From positions 93,282 to 157,281 of the forward strand of contig JAQTLX010000005.1 of the NCBI GenBank assembly GCA_028714695.1: a stretch of DNA of 64,000 bases, given 5' to 3'. The notes under the pieces are model-generated. The model was given only the letters and a program-made list of their open reading frames with translations. It had not been told where the DNA came from and did not search any database. Origin of the DNA: Ignavibacteria bacterium (GTDB taxonomy: Bacteria; Bacteroidota; Ignavibacteria; Tepidaquicellales; Tepidaquicellaceae). Within the stretch, counting starts at the first letter, position 1. The number at the start of each line of letters is the position of its first letter. The translations under genes and the position numbers were made by a program. Of this stretch, positions 18,306-26,888 are shown one piece after another.

Positions 18306-18428
18306 CGGGTATAAAAAAAGACAGATGCTTCAAGGAGGAAAAGCATCTGTCAATAAGGAGGAGAACAATAAAAATGAAAAACAACAAATAAAAATTAATT
18401 ATTCCTTTATTTTTTTTCCATACCAAAA
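18306..18428. promoter_or_regulatory. Intergenic hairpin and micro-ORF between convergent genes
   Basis: Plus-strand GACAGATGCT and AGCATCTGTC form a perfect 10-bp stem (about 18319-18350) with a loop that contains AAGGAGG. Directly after it, AAGGAGGAG is followed by ATGAAAAACAACAAATAA, a five-codon open frame. The hairpin lies where terminators of both flanking genes are expected but has no run of T. Whether the micro-ORF is translated is unknown. Confidence 0.45.
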
Positions 18429-19859
18429 TTATTCCACAAGCATGTTTTTCACGTAATTTGTGTGAAATTTCTTCATCTGTTCTACAAGCGAAGAGATGTC
18501 CGCTCTCGGCGGCAATATGGTTGTCCTGAAGTGCATCGTGCCCGGCAATTGTCCGAATCCGGACCCCGGAACAACGCAAATACCTGTTTCTTCAAGTAAT
18601 GCAAGACAGTATTCGAAATCTCTTTTTGAGTCGTATGCATATCTTTCGTCAACCGACATTTTCGATACGTCAACCCCGTGTTTATGCGGAAGTTCGAACT
18701 TGACAAAAGCATACATTGCGCCGTGTGGAACTTCGCATTCCATTCCGTTAATTTCATTTAGACCTTCGCCGAGTATTCTTGATTTCGCTTTTAATTCGTT
18801 CATTATTCCGTCGCGCTCTTTCTTGTAGAGTTCATAACTTTCTTCTCCGGGTTTCGGAGGCGCTACCATAAGGTACGTTACTATCTGTCCGTCAACATTT
18901 GAGCAAAGCCCGAGCGACTGGAGTTTTATCAACTGCTCAAAAACTTCTTCTGCCATATTTCTTATTTCGAAATAACCGCCTCTGTGTCCGCATTCTCCGA
19001 GAAATCCTTTCGATACTGAATGGAAACTGAAAAGCGTTACTTCCTTTTCGTTCATGTCGTGCATTACTTTTGCAAACGATATGAATTTTATTCCATCAAG
19101 ATAAACGTTTTCCTGATATACTTCATCGGCAAGCAGCGACAGATTGTTTTTCTTCGCAAACCTTATAATCATTTCCATGTTATCTTTGGAAAGCACCGCG
19201 CCTGTCGGATTACCCGGATTGATTACCGCAATCGCCACGGGATTGATTCCTTTTTTCTTCGAGTCTTCGATGCTGTCGTTTAGAATTTTTTCGTTCAACT
19301 GCCATGAATTGCTTTCGTCAAGGAAATATCCGATTTGCTTTGCGCCGTAAAGAGCGAGCGTAGCGCTGTACAGCGGATACTGCGGAATCGGAATCATCAC
19401 GCCGTCGTTGCCGCCTTTTAAAATAAGAGTAAGCGCTGCCTGAACACCTTTGCTTGCTCCGTCGGTCAGTATAATTTTATTTTTATCCGTGGGAATACCG
19501 TCGCGGTTTTTTATAAATTCGGCAATTGCCTCGCGAATGAATGCGATGCCCGAACTCATCGTATAAGCGCCGGTGCCGTTTGGATTTTTTTGCATTATCA
19601 GTTTTGCGCGGCTTATAACATCCGCCGGATATATCTTTTTTGCTTCAGGCATATCCATCAATTCGGGATATTCAAGAAGAGAAAGCACCTGTCTGATAAA
19701 AGTTACGGGCTTTTGTTTCAAAGCCTGCGGATTACCTATATTGCAGTAAATAATTTTTCTTCCTTTATCTTCAAGTTCCTGCGCCCTGTTTGTGATTTTG
19801 CCTCTAACGGCGTACTGCGCCTGAATGAGGTTAGGGTTTACATCTTTTATGGTCATCAT
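18429..19859 (-). CDS. Alanine-aminotransferase-like PLP enzyme
   Basis: A 476-residue class I/II aminotransferase of the alanine-aminotransferase type, longer than the usual bacterial 400. Recognisable parts: IYCNIGNPQAL near the start, GIAFIREAIAEFI, NPGNPTGAVLS, LLADEVYQENVY, and the PLP-lysine region SVSKGFLGECGHRGGYFE. The end (VPGSGFGQLPGTMHFRTTILPP) is also typical of this group. The enzyme likely interconverts pyruvate/alanine with 2-oxoglutarate/glutamate in the cytoplasm. Two adjacent Met codons begin the frame. It is transcribed alone, divergent from osmC. Confidence 0.9.
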   Translation of the reverse strand: MMTIKDVNPNLIQAQYAVRGKITNRAQELEDKGRKIIYCNIGNPQALKQKPVTFIRQVLSLLEYPELMDMPEAKKIYPADVISRAKLIMQKNPNGTGAYTMSSGIAFIREAIAEFIKNRDGIPTDKNKIILTDGASKGVQAALTLILKGGNDGVMIPIPQYPLYSATLALYGAKQIGYFLDESNSWQLNEKILNDSIEDSKKKGINPVAIAVINPGNPTGAVLSKDNMEMIIRFAKKNNLSLLADEVYQENVYLDGIKFISFAKVMHDMNEKEVTLFSFHSVSKGFLGECGHRGGYFEIRNMAEEVFEQLIKLQSLGLCSNVDGQIVTYLMVAPPKPGEESYELYKKERDGIMNELKAKSRILGEGLNEINGMECEVPHGAMYAFVKFELPHKHGVDVSKMSVDERYAYDSKRDFEYCLALLEETGICVVPGSGFGQLPGTMHFRTTILPPRADISSLVEQMKKFHTNYVKNMLVE

Positions 19860-19981
19860 ATATTTTGGGGTTATGTGTATTACAAAAATAGCACTTATGG
19901 AATTGTTTAGAAAGGATAATTAATATACAAATTATGCTGTTATATTTCTTATATTGTTCTATTTTTATTAAAATCTCAATC

Positions 19982-20398
19982 ATGAAACACTCTATAAATG
20001 CAGAATATAAATCCGGGATGGCTTTCGATATTGATGTTATGGGACACAACGTCAGGGTCGATGCAAGCCCGGAACACGGAGGAACAGGTTCCGGTCCGTC
20101 ACCGAAACCGTTAATGCTGGCAGCGCTCGCGGGCTGCACGGGAATGGACGTTGTTTCGATGCTCGACAAAATGAATATCAAATTCGATGAGTTCAGTGTG
20201 AAGGTAGACGGCGAAACAGCGGAAGAACATCCGAAGAAATATCTGAGAATGAATGCCGCATACAGGTTTAAAGGAAAAAATATTCCGCACGATAAAGTTG
20301 AATATGCGGTGAAACTTTCAATCGAAAAATATTGCGGTGTCATGGCTGTTTATAAAGAATCGGTTGAGATGAGTCACAGCATAGAGATAACGGAGTAA
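19982..20398 (+). CDS. OsmC family peroxiredoxin-like protein
   Basis: A 138-residue OsmC/Ohr-family protein. The core contains GPSPKPLMLAALAGCTGMDVVSMLDKM, with the first conserved Cys in AGCTG, and the second Cys near the end in KYCGVMAVYKES. The two cysteines would reduce organic hydroperoxides. I start at ATG 19982 (MKHSINAEYKSG), which gives the usual N-terminus; an in-frame ATG at 19934 would add a low-complexity hydrophobic stretch. Its precise subgroup (OsmC versus YhfA-like) is not clear. Confidence 0.9.
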   Translation: MKHSINAEYKSGMAFDIDVMGHNVRVDASPEHGGTGSGPSPKPLMLAALAGCTGMDVVSMLDKMNIKFDEFSVKVDGETAEEHPKKYLRMNAAYRFKGKNIPHDKVEYAVKLSIEKYCGVMAVYKESVEMSHSIEITE

Positions 20399-20467
20399 TT
20401 CATTTTCCGTATGTGTTCCTGCTCATGAACGCGAGAACAAGACATTATATGAATTCTTCGTGAAAAA

Positions 20468-20905
20468 CTATTTTACTACAAATGCCGATTCATAATAATA
20501 TTCGCTTCCGGATGAAGTCCAGTTAATCTGGAGTTTCCAGAAACCTTTATCGAGTCTTCCGATGCTTACGACCTGAGTTCTCGATGAATCCGTCATCACC
20601 GGAATCTTTACATCCATTTTGTTGTCAGACGGTCTGTATAAAAGAATGAAATCTTTTGCGCTTGGTTTATCCGGCGCATTTGGAAATGTTATCTTTATTT
20701 CTTTTCCTGTGTTCACCATAGTCAGTGAGTCCTTAAGCGCGCGTGTTCTGTTTACCCTGTTCAACTGGTCCTGATATTTCAATTCCTTTTCGTAATAATT
20801 ATCCGTTACAACGTCGACTTTTTGGTTCATAAAAAATATTACGAAACCAATTATCGTAAGGCAGAAGATTATAAAAGCCGTCAGTATTTTGTATCCCCAG
20901 TTCAT
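20468..20905 (-). CDS. fixH: FixH family protein, cbb3 oxidase assembly
   Basis: A 145-residue membrane-anchored protein with one N-terminal transmembrane helix (ILTAFIIFCLTIIGFVIFFM), then NYYEKELKYQDQLNRVN, a FixH hallmark (the YY-x-E-Y/L motif), and a periplasmic beta-rich domain. FixH/CcoH helps assemble or stabilise the cbb3 oxidase. Its ATG directly follows the stop of ccoG, so the two are in one operon at the end of the cco cluster. Confidence 0.88.
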   Translation of the reverse strand: MNWGYKILTAFIIFCLTIIGFVIFFMNQKVDVVTDNYYEKELKYQDQLNRVNRTRALKDSLTMVNTGKEIKITFPNAPDKPSAKDFILLYRPSDNKMDVKIPVMTDSSRTQVVSIGRLDKGFWKLQINWTSSGSEYYYESAFVVK

Positions 20906-22279
20906 TTATTTCTTTTGTGAACCTATGAAGGTCGTTTTAGTTTCATAAAATAATTTCCCGTCCGCAAACACCTGAATATTCAATTGCGTGACAGTTGTCT
21001 TAATGTCAGCAGTATTATACAGCACCATGAATTCGGCTTCCTGAACGCTTAACGAAGGAAGCACAACATCCTTTCCTATCAATCTTATTTCCGCGCCCGG
21101 AGTATTTGTTTTAATCTCTATCGGCATATCCTTGAAAGTATTGTTAACCAGCACCGCGTGATAAAGATTGCTTAATTTATTATCCGGCATTTCCTGATAA
21201 ATCTTTCCCGGCGACCTTAATATGTTTGCTTTAATATCGCTCCTCGACATCAGCAATGCCGAAAGAATTGAAAGCAGTATAACAAGAAGCGCGGAATATA
21301 AAATCAGTCTCGGAGTAAATTTGAATTTAACTTTGTCCTTAATTCCTTTCATCGAGGCATAACGAATCAGTCCTTTCGGTTTCTTAACTTTAGTCATGAT
21401 TGAATTGCATGCATCGATGCATGACGTGCAGTTGACGCATTCGAGTTGCGTGCCGTTTCTTATGTCAATGCCTGTAGGGCAAACAGCAACGCACAGATGA
21501 CAGTCGATGCAGTCACCCGTAGTTTCGTTAAGTTTGCCTCGCGGCTCGCCTCTAACGTTATCGTAAGCCACTACAACTGTATTCGGGTCAAGCAGAACTC
21601 CCTGCAGACGTCCGTAGGGGCAGACAATTGTACATGCCTGCTCTCTGAATTTCGAGAACACAAAATAAAACACAACCGAAAAAACCATGACAGCGATAAA
21701 TCCCGTTAAGTGTTCGGCAGGCGGATAACTAATATAATTCAGCGTCTTATCAATGCCGACAAGATAAGCCATCAGAGTGTTTCCTATGAGCAGCGCGATG
21801 AGGAAAAATATCACATGCTTAAATGTTTTTTTGAAAATTTTCCCGCCGTCCCATGGGGCATTATCGAGCGCTCTCTGCTTAGACGAGTCGCCTTCGATAA
21901 AATATTCAATTTTGCGGAATACCATTTCCATGAAAACCGTCTGAGGACAAACCCAGCCGCAGAATATTCTTCCGTAAACCGCAGTAAACAAAACGATGAA
22001 GACAACGAGTGTAACGAAACCCAGCGCCAGCAGATAAAAATCCTGCGGCCCGAAAGGCAGTCCGAAGAAGATGAACTTCCTGTCGAATATGTTTAAAAGC
22101 ATCAGCGAATGCCCGTCGATTTTAATCCACGGAGTTATGAAGAGGAATGCCAGGAGGAAAAAACTGACTATTGTTCTTGCGGTGTAGAATTTTCCTTTTT
22201 GTTTTTTGGGATATACCCAGACTCTCTTGCCTTCCTTAGTTACTGTTGATAGATGGTCTCTGAATGTTTCGTCTTCCAT
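20906..22279 (-). CDS. ccoG: Cytochrome cbb3 oxidase accessory protein CcoG
   Basis: A 457-residue membrane ferredoxin-like protein of the CcoG/RdxA/FixG family, involved in copper reduction during cbb3 oxidase assembly. Visible are CGWVCPQTVFMEMVFRKIE, the CTIVCPYGRLQG pair, and two 4Fe-4S clusters (CIDCHLCVAVCPTGIDIR; ECVNCTSCIDACNSIM). It has about five membrane helices and a C-terminal immunoglobulin-like domain (KDMPIEIKTNTPGAEIRLIG). It precedes fixH without a gap. Between it and ccoP lies the 53-bp array and the GxxExxY gene. Confidence 0.95.
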   Translation of the reverse strand: MEDETFRDHLSTVTKEGKRVWVYPKKQKGKFYTARTIVSFFLLAFLFITPWIKIDGHSLMLLNIFDRKFIFFGLPFGPQDFYLLALGFVTLVVFIVLFTAVYGRIFCGWVCPQTVFMEMVFRKIEYFIEGDSSKQRALDNAPWDGGKIFKKTFKHVIFFLIALLIGNTLMAYLVGIDKTLNYISYPPAEHLTGFIAVMVFSVVFYFVFSKFREQACTIVCPYGRLQGVLLDPNTVVVAYDNVRGEPRGKLNETTGDCIDCHLCVAVCPTGIDIRNGTQLECVNCTSCIDACNSIMTKVKKPKGLIRYASMKGIKDKVKFKFTPRLILYSALLVILLSILSALLMSRSDIKANILRSPGKIYQEMPDNKLSNLYHAVLVNNTFKDMPIEIKTNTPGAEIRLIGKDVVLPSLSVQEAEFMVLYNTADIKTTVTQLNIQVFADGKLFYETKTTFIGSQKK

Positions 22280-22307
22280 ATTATTTTTTGCTGCTTATAT
22301 TTTTCTG

Positions 22308-23080
22308 CCACAGATTAGCACGGATTTAAACGGATTAAAACTATTTCTCTTTATTTTCCGCCACAGATTAGCACGGATTTAAACGGATTAAAACTATTTC
22401 TCTTTATTTTCCGCCACTGATTAGCACTGATTTAAACGGATTAAAAATATTTCTCTTTATTTTCCGCCACAGATTAGCACGGATTTAAACGGATTAAAAC
22501 TATTTCTCTTTATTTTCCGCCACTGATTAGCACGGATTTAAACGGATTAAAACTATTTCTCTTTATTTTCCGCCACAGATTAGCACGGATTTAAACGGAT
22601 TAAAACTATTTCTCTTTATTTTCCGCCACTGATTAGCACTGATTTAAACGGATTAAAAATATTTCTCTTTATTTTCTGCCACTGATTAGCACGGATTTAA
22701 ACGGATTAAAAATATTTCTCTTTATTTTCTGCCACTGATTAGCACTGATTTATACGGATTAAAAATATTTATCTTTATTTTCCGCCACTGATTAGCACTG
22801 ATTTAAACGGATTAAAACTATTTCTCTTTATTTTCTGTCACTGATTAGCACTGATTTATACGGATTAAAACTATTTCTCTTTATTTTTCGCCACAGATTA
22901 GCACGGATTTAAACGGATTAAAAATATTTCTCTTTATTTTCTGCCACTGATTAGCACTGATTTAAACGGATTAAAACTATTTCTCTTTATTTTCAGCCAC
23001 TGATTAGCACCGATTTAAACGGATTAAAACTATTTCTCTTTATTTTCTGTCACTGATTAGCACTGATTTAAACAGATTTA
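22308..23080. repeat. Tandem array, 15 units with exact 53-bp period
   Basis: Units begin at 22308, 22361, 22414, 22467, 22520, 22573, 22626, 22679, 22732, 22785, 22838, 22891, 22944, 22997 and 23050; every step is exactly 53 bases. The unit opens with CCAC(A/T)GATTAGCAC, goes on with (G/T)GATTTAAACGGATTAAAA, then TATTTCTCTTTATTTTC and a G. Variation is limited to a handful of positions (A/T, G/T/C, C/A, C/T). The last unit is cut short. There are no unique spacers, so it is not a CRISPR array. It lies 28 bases upstream of the ccoG start. Confidence 0.95.
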
Positions 23081-23109
23081 TATTTGTAAATCTTTGAAGA
23101 AATATTTGA

Positions 23110-23523
23110 TTAAAGTATTAACCTCTTGAAGTTTAAAGACGGTTCTCCAAAATTAATCAATAGTCCAACTTTGCACTGTGATATTCCCATATAATTTAGA
23201 GTTTGTTTAATAAACTCATCAACTATATGGTTGCAGGATTTTATTTCTAAAATTACCTTTTCATCAACAACGAAATCTGCACAGAATTGGTGCTTCAGAA
23301 GCATACCTTTATATATAACATTATAATTCTTCTCTCTCTCAAACTTAACGTTTGCTAATCTTAATTCATGTTCAAGCGCATCTTTATAAAGAACTTCGAG
23401 AAGACCCCTGCCTAACGAGCGGTGAACTTCCATACACATTCCAATAATTTTATATGTTAAATCCTGATACGCAATATTTCCTTCATCAACATCTGAAATA
23501 AGTATTTGATTTTCTTCAGACAT
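23110..23523 (-). CDS. GxxExxY family protein, PD-(D/E)XK nuclease-like
   Basis: A 137-residue protein of the GxxExxY family, which Pfam places among PD-(D/E)XK nuclease-like folds. The name motif is at residues 40-46 (GLLEVLY). The predicted active-site pattern is also present: Asp83 in FCADFVVDEKV and Glu93-Ile-Lys95 in ILEIKSC. No target or biological role is established for the family. It stands between the 53-bp array and two large inverted repeats and interrupts the cco operon on the same strand, which suggests that gene and repeats belong together. Confidence 0.9.
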   Translation of the reverse strand: MSEENQILISDVDEGNIAYQDLTYKIIGMCMEVHRSLGRGLLEVLYKDALEHELRLANVKFEREKNYNVIYKGMLLKHQFCADFVVDEKVILEIKSCNHIVDEFIKQTLNYMGISQCKVGLLINFGEPSLNFKRLIL

Positions 23524-23554
23524 AAAATAAAGATTTAAATTTTATTGTTCTTTA

Positions 23555-23641
23555 GCCGCAGATTATCACCTATAAGAACGGATAGCCGTTTCTTAATTAT
23601 TGTTTGTTTTAATATTTTTAAAATCCGTGATAATCTGCGGC
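23555..23641. repeat. Inverted repeat with perfect 15-bp arms
   Basis: GCCGCAGATTATCAC (23555-23569) is matched by GTGATAATCTGCGGC (23627-23641), perfect arms 57 bases apart. The arm sequence is related to the opening of the 53-bp unit, CCACAGATTAGCAC. It lies between the GxxExxY gene and ccoP. Confidence 0.9.
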
Positions 23642-23679
23642 AGAAAAATATCTTTATATAATTTTTTTAAAAATGACTT

Positions 23680-23741
23680 CGTCACAGATTTACTCAGAGA
23701 AAAGTTATAAAATCCGATTTAATCTGAGTAAATCCGTGGCG
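23680..23741. repeat. Inverted repeat with 18-bp arms
   Basis: CGTCACAGATTTACTCAG (23680-23697) pairs with CTGAGTAAATCCGTGGCG (23724-23741) with two mismatches and a 26-base centre. The outer end again resembles the CCACAGATT start of the array unit. It ends only 7 bases before the end of ccoP, so it might terminate that transcript, although no long T-run follows. Confidence 0.85.
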
Positions 23742-23747
23742 AAATCT

Positions 23748-24557
23748 TTATTTTTTTAGTGTATCCGTCTTTACAGCGGAAGAATCCACCCAGATGTTTC
23801 CTTCGGGCGCCTTTGGATTCGCCGGTTTCGTGCCCTGCAGAGTAAGCACATAACTTGCTGCCTGCTGCATTTGTTTCGGATTCAACTGGCTCTGCCACGT
23901 TATCATTCCTTTCGAGGGAACGCCGTATTTTATTGTTGTGAATATGTTTTTTATTCCGCCGCCGTGTATCCAGTTTTGGTCGGTCAGATTCGGTCCCACG
24001 CCGCCGCCGCCATCCGCTGCATGGCAGTTGACGCAGTTCGCGGCGAATATTTCTTTGCCCTTGTCGAGGTCCGTTTTGTCAGTCAGTGCAACGACATTGC
24101 TTTCATTTATCAGCGCGCCGGTTTTAATCAGTTCGTCTTTCTGCATCTGCGCGATTGTCATTTCCTGAAGATACTCGTCGTTTGAAGTATTCTGCTTGCC
24201 CGTTAAATGATAGTTAATCATATATATTATCGCGAATGCAATCGTAAAATAAAACAGAAACTGAAACCATGCGGGAGCGGGATTGTCGAGTTCCTGAATG
24301 CCGTCATATTCATGGTCTAAAAGCATCGCGCCTTCGACTGTTGCCGCGGCGGTAATTTTTCTTACTTTCCTTTCGCCCGCTTCGAATATCATTATCGAGG
24401 CAAATAGAACCGCGAGAGTAAAGAGCAATGCTCCGAGTATAAGATATACATAAGTATCTGTCGGCGCTTCAGGCTTTGCTGTTTGCGCATAAAGGGAAGA
24501 TGCCGTTACCGTCAGACTTACAACGGTTAATATTCCTATAAAAACTTTTTTAATCAT
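23748..24557 (-). CDS. ccoP: cbb3 oxidase cytochrome c subunit CcoP, single heme
   Basis: A 269-residue subunit. The N-terminus has a signal-like segment (KKVFIGILTVVSLTVTASSLYAQ) and two further membrane helices (YVYLILGALLFTLAVLFASIM; FQFLFYFTIAFAIIYMI). DGIQELDNPAPAWFQ is the CcoP signature. Only one heme site is seen, CVNCH at residues 175-179, where classical CcoP has two; a one-heme form is known in Bacteroidota. It transfers electrons to CcoO. It is the last structural gene before the interruption by the GxxExxY gene. Confidence 0.95.
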   Translation of the reverse strand: MIKKVFIGILTVVSLTVTASSLYAQTAKPEAPTDTYVYLILGALLFTLAVLFASIMIFEAGERKVRKITAAATVEGAMLLDHEYDGIQELDNPAPAWFQFLFYFTIAFAIIYMINYHLTGKQNTSNDEYLQEMTIAQMQKDELIKTGALINESNVVALTDKTDLDKGKEIFAANCVNCHAADGGGGVGPNLTDQNWIHGGGIKNIFTTIKYGVPSKGMITWQSQLNPKQMQQAASYVLTLQGTKPANPKAPEGNIWVDSSAVKTDTLKK

Positions 24558-24568
24558 TTTGAAAATTT

Positions 24569-24727
24569 TTATTTTTCCAGAGGAAGATTATTATATTCTT
24601 CTAACTTTTTTTTATCGATTCTGAATGTCCAGATAAGCATGATTATGAACGCTATAATAAATAACACCATAGCGCATATCGCGAAAATTCCGAGCCATTC
24701 AACCGATTCAAAGTATTTACTGAACAT
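24569..24727 (-). CDS. ccoQ: cbb3 oxidase small subunit CcoQ
   Basis: A 52-residue protein, too small for a simple ORF scan. It has one central membrane helix (WLGIFAICAMVLFIIAFIIM) followed by LIWTFRIDKKKLEEYNNLPLE, the charged tail typical of CcoQ/FixQ. Its ATG (24725-24727) lies immediately beside the ccoNO stop and its stop is 11 bases before ccoP, exactly the place of CcoQ in cco operons. CcoQ stabilises the complex. Confidence 0.88.
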   Translation of the reverse strand: MFSKYFESVEWLGIFAICAMVLFIIAFIIMLIWTFRIDKKKLEEYNNLPLEK

Positions 24728-24728
24728 A

Positions 24729-26888
24729 TTATTTTACCTGTTGTTGATTTTTAATATCAGTACCCATTCTTTGCAGATATGCAATAAGAGCGATTATTTC
24801 CTTGTCGCTTGTCACGTCAACGCCCTGTTTTTGCAGGTCCTGAGCAATTAAGTCAGCCTGCTTCTGCAGGTCGGCGTTTGCAATTTTTTCGAATCCCGGT
24901 TCATAAGGAACACCGAGCGTTCTCATCGCGTTGATTTTCGATTCCGTTGTCGAAATATCCAGTGTCTGTTCTTTCAGCCACGAGAATCTCGGCATAAGCG
25001 AGCCCGGCGAAACCGTTGTCGGATCGTCCATGTGCAGGTAATGCCAGAGATTAGGATACTTCATGCCGATTCTCAGCAAATCAGGTCCGGTTCTCTTTGA
25101 CCCCCATAGGAACGGATGGTCGTAAACATACTCGCCCGCTTTTGCATATTCGCCGTATCTTTCCGTTTCGGAACGGAACGGACGCACTAACTGCGAGTGG
25201 CACGAATTGCACGCTTCGCGTATGTATAAATCGCGTCCCTGCAATTCCAGGGGCGTGTACGGCTTGACGCTTGCTATAGTCGGTATATTCGATTTTATAA
25301 GATAAGTGGGAATTATTTCAATCAGACCGCCGATAAGAACCGCTATTGCAGCAAAGATAAGGAACTGCACGGGTCTTCTTTCAATGATTCTGTGTTTCTT
25401 CATAATAGAACCTTTAACAGGTTCGAATGTAACATTCTTTTCGAGCGCGGGCGCTTCTGCCGATTCGTCGCCTATGAAACTGCCCTGCTTAATTGTCTTT
25501 ATAAGGTTATACAGCATCGCGAGAAATCCAGCGTAGTAGAACAATCCGCCCGTAATCCTGATCATGTGCATCGGTTTTATCTGAAGCAATGTTTCAAGAA
25601 AGTTCGGATACTGAAGAACTCCTTCAGGCGTGAACTGCTTCCACATCAATGCCTGTGTAATTCCCGACCAGTACATCGGAATAGCGTAGAACAAGATTCC
25701 TACAAACCCAATCCAGAAATGGAAATTCGCCATCTTCTTTGAATAGAGTTCCGTGTTGAATAACTTCGGAATCAGCCAGTACAAAATTCCGAAAGTTAAA
25801 AATCCGTTCCAGCCAAGCGCGCCGATATGCACGTGCGCTATAATCCAGTCCGTAAAGTGCGCAATAGCGTTCACATTTTTCAGCGAAAGCGTAGGACCTT
25901 CAAATGTTGCCATACCGTAGGCGGTAACTGCGACAACCATAAATTTTAAAATCACATTATCTCTGACCTTATCCCATGCGCCTCTTAATGTAAGAAGTCC
26001 GTTTATCATGCCTCCCCACGAAGGAGCAATCAGCATAATCGAAAACACCGTGCCGAGCGACTGCGCCCAGTCGGGCAGCGCACTGTATAACAAATGGTGC
26101 GGACCCGCCCAGATGTATATAAATATAAGCGTCCAGAAATGGATAATTGAAAGTTTATAAGAATAAACGGGTCTTTCCGCCGCTTTAGGCAGGAAGTAAT
26201 ACATCAAACCGAGATACGGAGTCGTAAGGAAAAATGCAACCGCGTTGTGTCCGTACCACCACTGAACAAGCGCGTCCTGAACACCCGCGTACAAAGAATA
26301 ACTCTTCGTAAGGCTGATTGGAAGTTCAAGAGAATTAAAAATATGCAGAACGGCAACCGTTATAACGGTGGCGATATAAAACCATATCGCGACGTACATG
26401 TGCCTTTCGCGTCTTTTAATAATTGTTCCGAAGAAATTAATCGCGAACACCACCCATATCAAAGCAATAAGAATATCAATGGGCCATTCAAGTTCTGCGT
26501 ATTCCTTGCTTGTCGTAATTCCGAGAGGAAGCGTAACGGCAGCGAGAACAATGATTAACTGCCACCCCCAGAAATGTATTTTCGACAGCAGGTCGCTGAA
26601 CATGCGCGCCTTGCAAAGGCGCTGGAGAGAATAATACATTCCCATGAAAATTGCGTTTCCGACAAACGCGAATATTACGGCGTTCGTATGAAGGGGTCTT
26701 ATTCTTCCGAAAGTAGTGTACTGCAGATTGAAATTCAGGCTCGGGATTATAATTTGCGAAGCAATCAAAATACCCACGAGCATTCCCACAGCACCCCATA
26801 GCATTACAGCATAGGCAAAATTCCTGACAATAGTATTGTCATAGTTGAATTTTTCCAGCGATGTGTTAGAAGATGTTAGGTCAGACAT
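24729..26888 (-). CDS. ccoNO: cbb3 oxidase fused subunits I and II (CcoN-CcoO)
   Basis: A 719-residue fusion. About the first 480 residues are the 12-helix CcoN with the heme-copper ligands in context (YGHNAVAFFLTTPYLGLMYY, HFWTLIFIYIWAGPHHLLYS, HVHIGALGWNGF). The remainder is CcoO, with a membrane helix (FLIFAAIAVLIGGLIEIIPTY) and a c-type heme site (EACNSCHSQLVRPF). CcoN and CcoO are usually separate; the fused form is known in Bacteroidota. It is the first gene of the cco operon, with about 300 bases of AT-rich sequence before it. The enzyme is the high-affinity terminal oxidase. Confidence 0.97.
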   Translation of the reverse strand: MSDLTSSNTSLEKFNYDNTIVRNFAYAVMLWGAVGMLVGILIASQIIIPSLNFNLQYTTFGRIRPLHTNAVIFAFVGNAIFMGMYYSLQRLCKARMFSDLLSKIHFWGWQLIIVLAAVTLPLGITTSKEYAELEWPIDILIALIWVVFAINFFGTIIKRRERHMYVAIWFYIATVITVAVLHIFNSLELPISLTKSYSLYAGVQDALVQWWYGHNAVAFFLTTPYLGLMYYFLPKAAERPVYSYKLSIIHFWTLIFIYIWAGPHHLLYSALPDWAQSLGTVFSIMLIAPSWGGMINGLLTLRGAWDKVRDNVILKFMVVAVTAYGMATFEGPTLSLKNVNAIAHFTDWIIAHVHIGALGWNGFLTFGILYWLIPKLFNTELYSKKMANFHFWIGFVGILFYAIPMYWSGITQALMWKQFTPEGVLQYPNFLETLLQIKPMHMIRITGGLFYYAGFLAMLYNLIKTIKQGSFIGDESAEAPALEKNVTFEPVKGSIMKKHRIIERRPVQFLIFAAIAVLIGGLIEIIPTYLIKSNIPTIASVKPYTPLELQGRDLYIREACNSCHSQLVRPFRSETERYGEYAKAGEYVYDHPFLWGSKRTGPDLLRIGMKYPNLWHYLHMDDPTTVSPGSLMPRFSWLKEQTLDISTTESKINAMRTLGVPYEPGFEKIANADLQKQADLIAQDLQKQGVDVTSDKEIIALIAYLQRMGTDIKNQQQVK

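Noticed and set aside
19934..19981. Upstream ATG extension of the OsmC-like gene
   Set aside because: Would add sixteen residues of hydrophobic, low-complexity sequence before the normal OsmC start.
22308..23080. CRISPR array
   Set aside because: The unit repeats in full every 53 bases with no unique spacer between repeats and no cas gene nearby.
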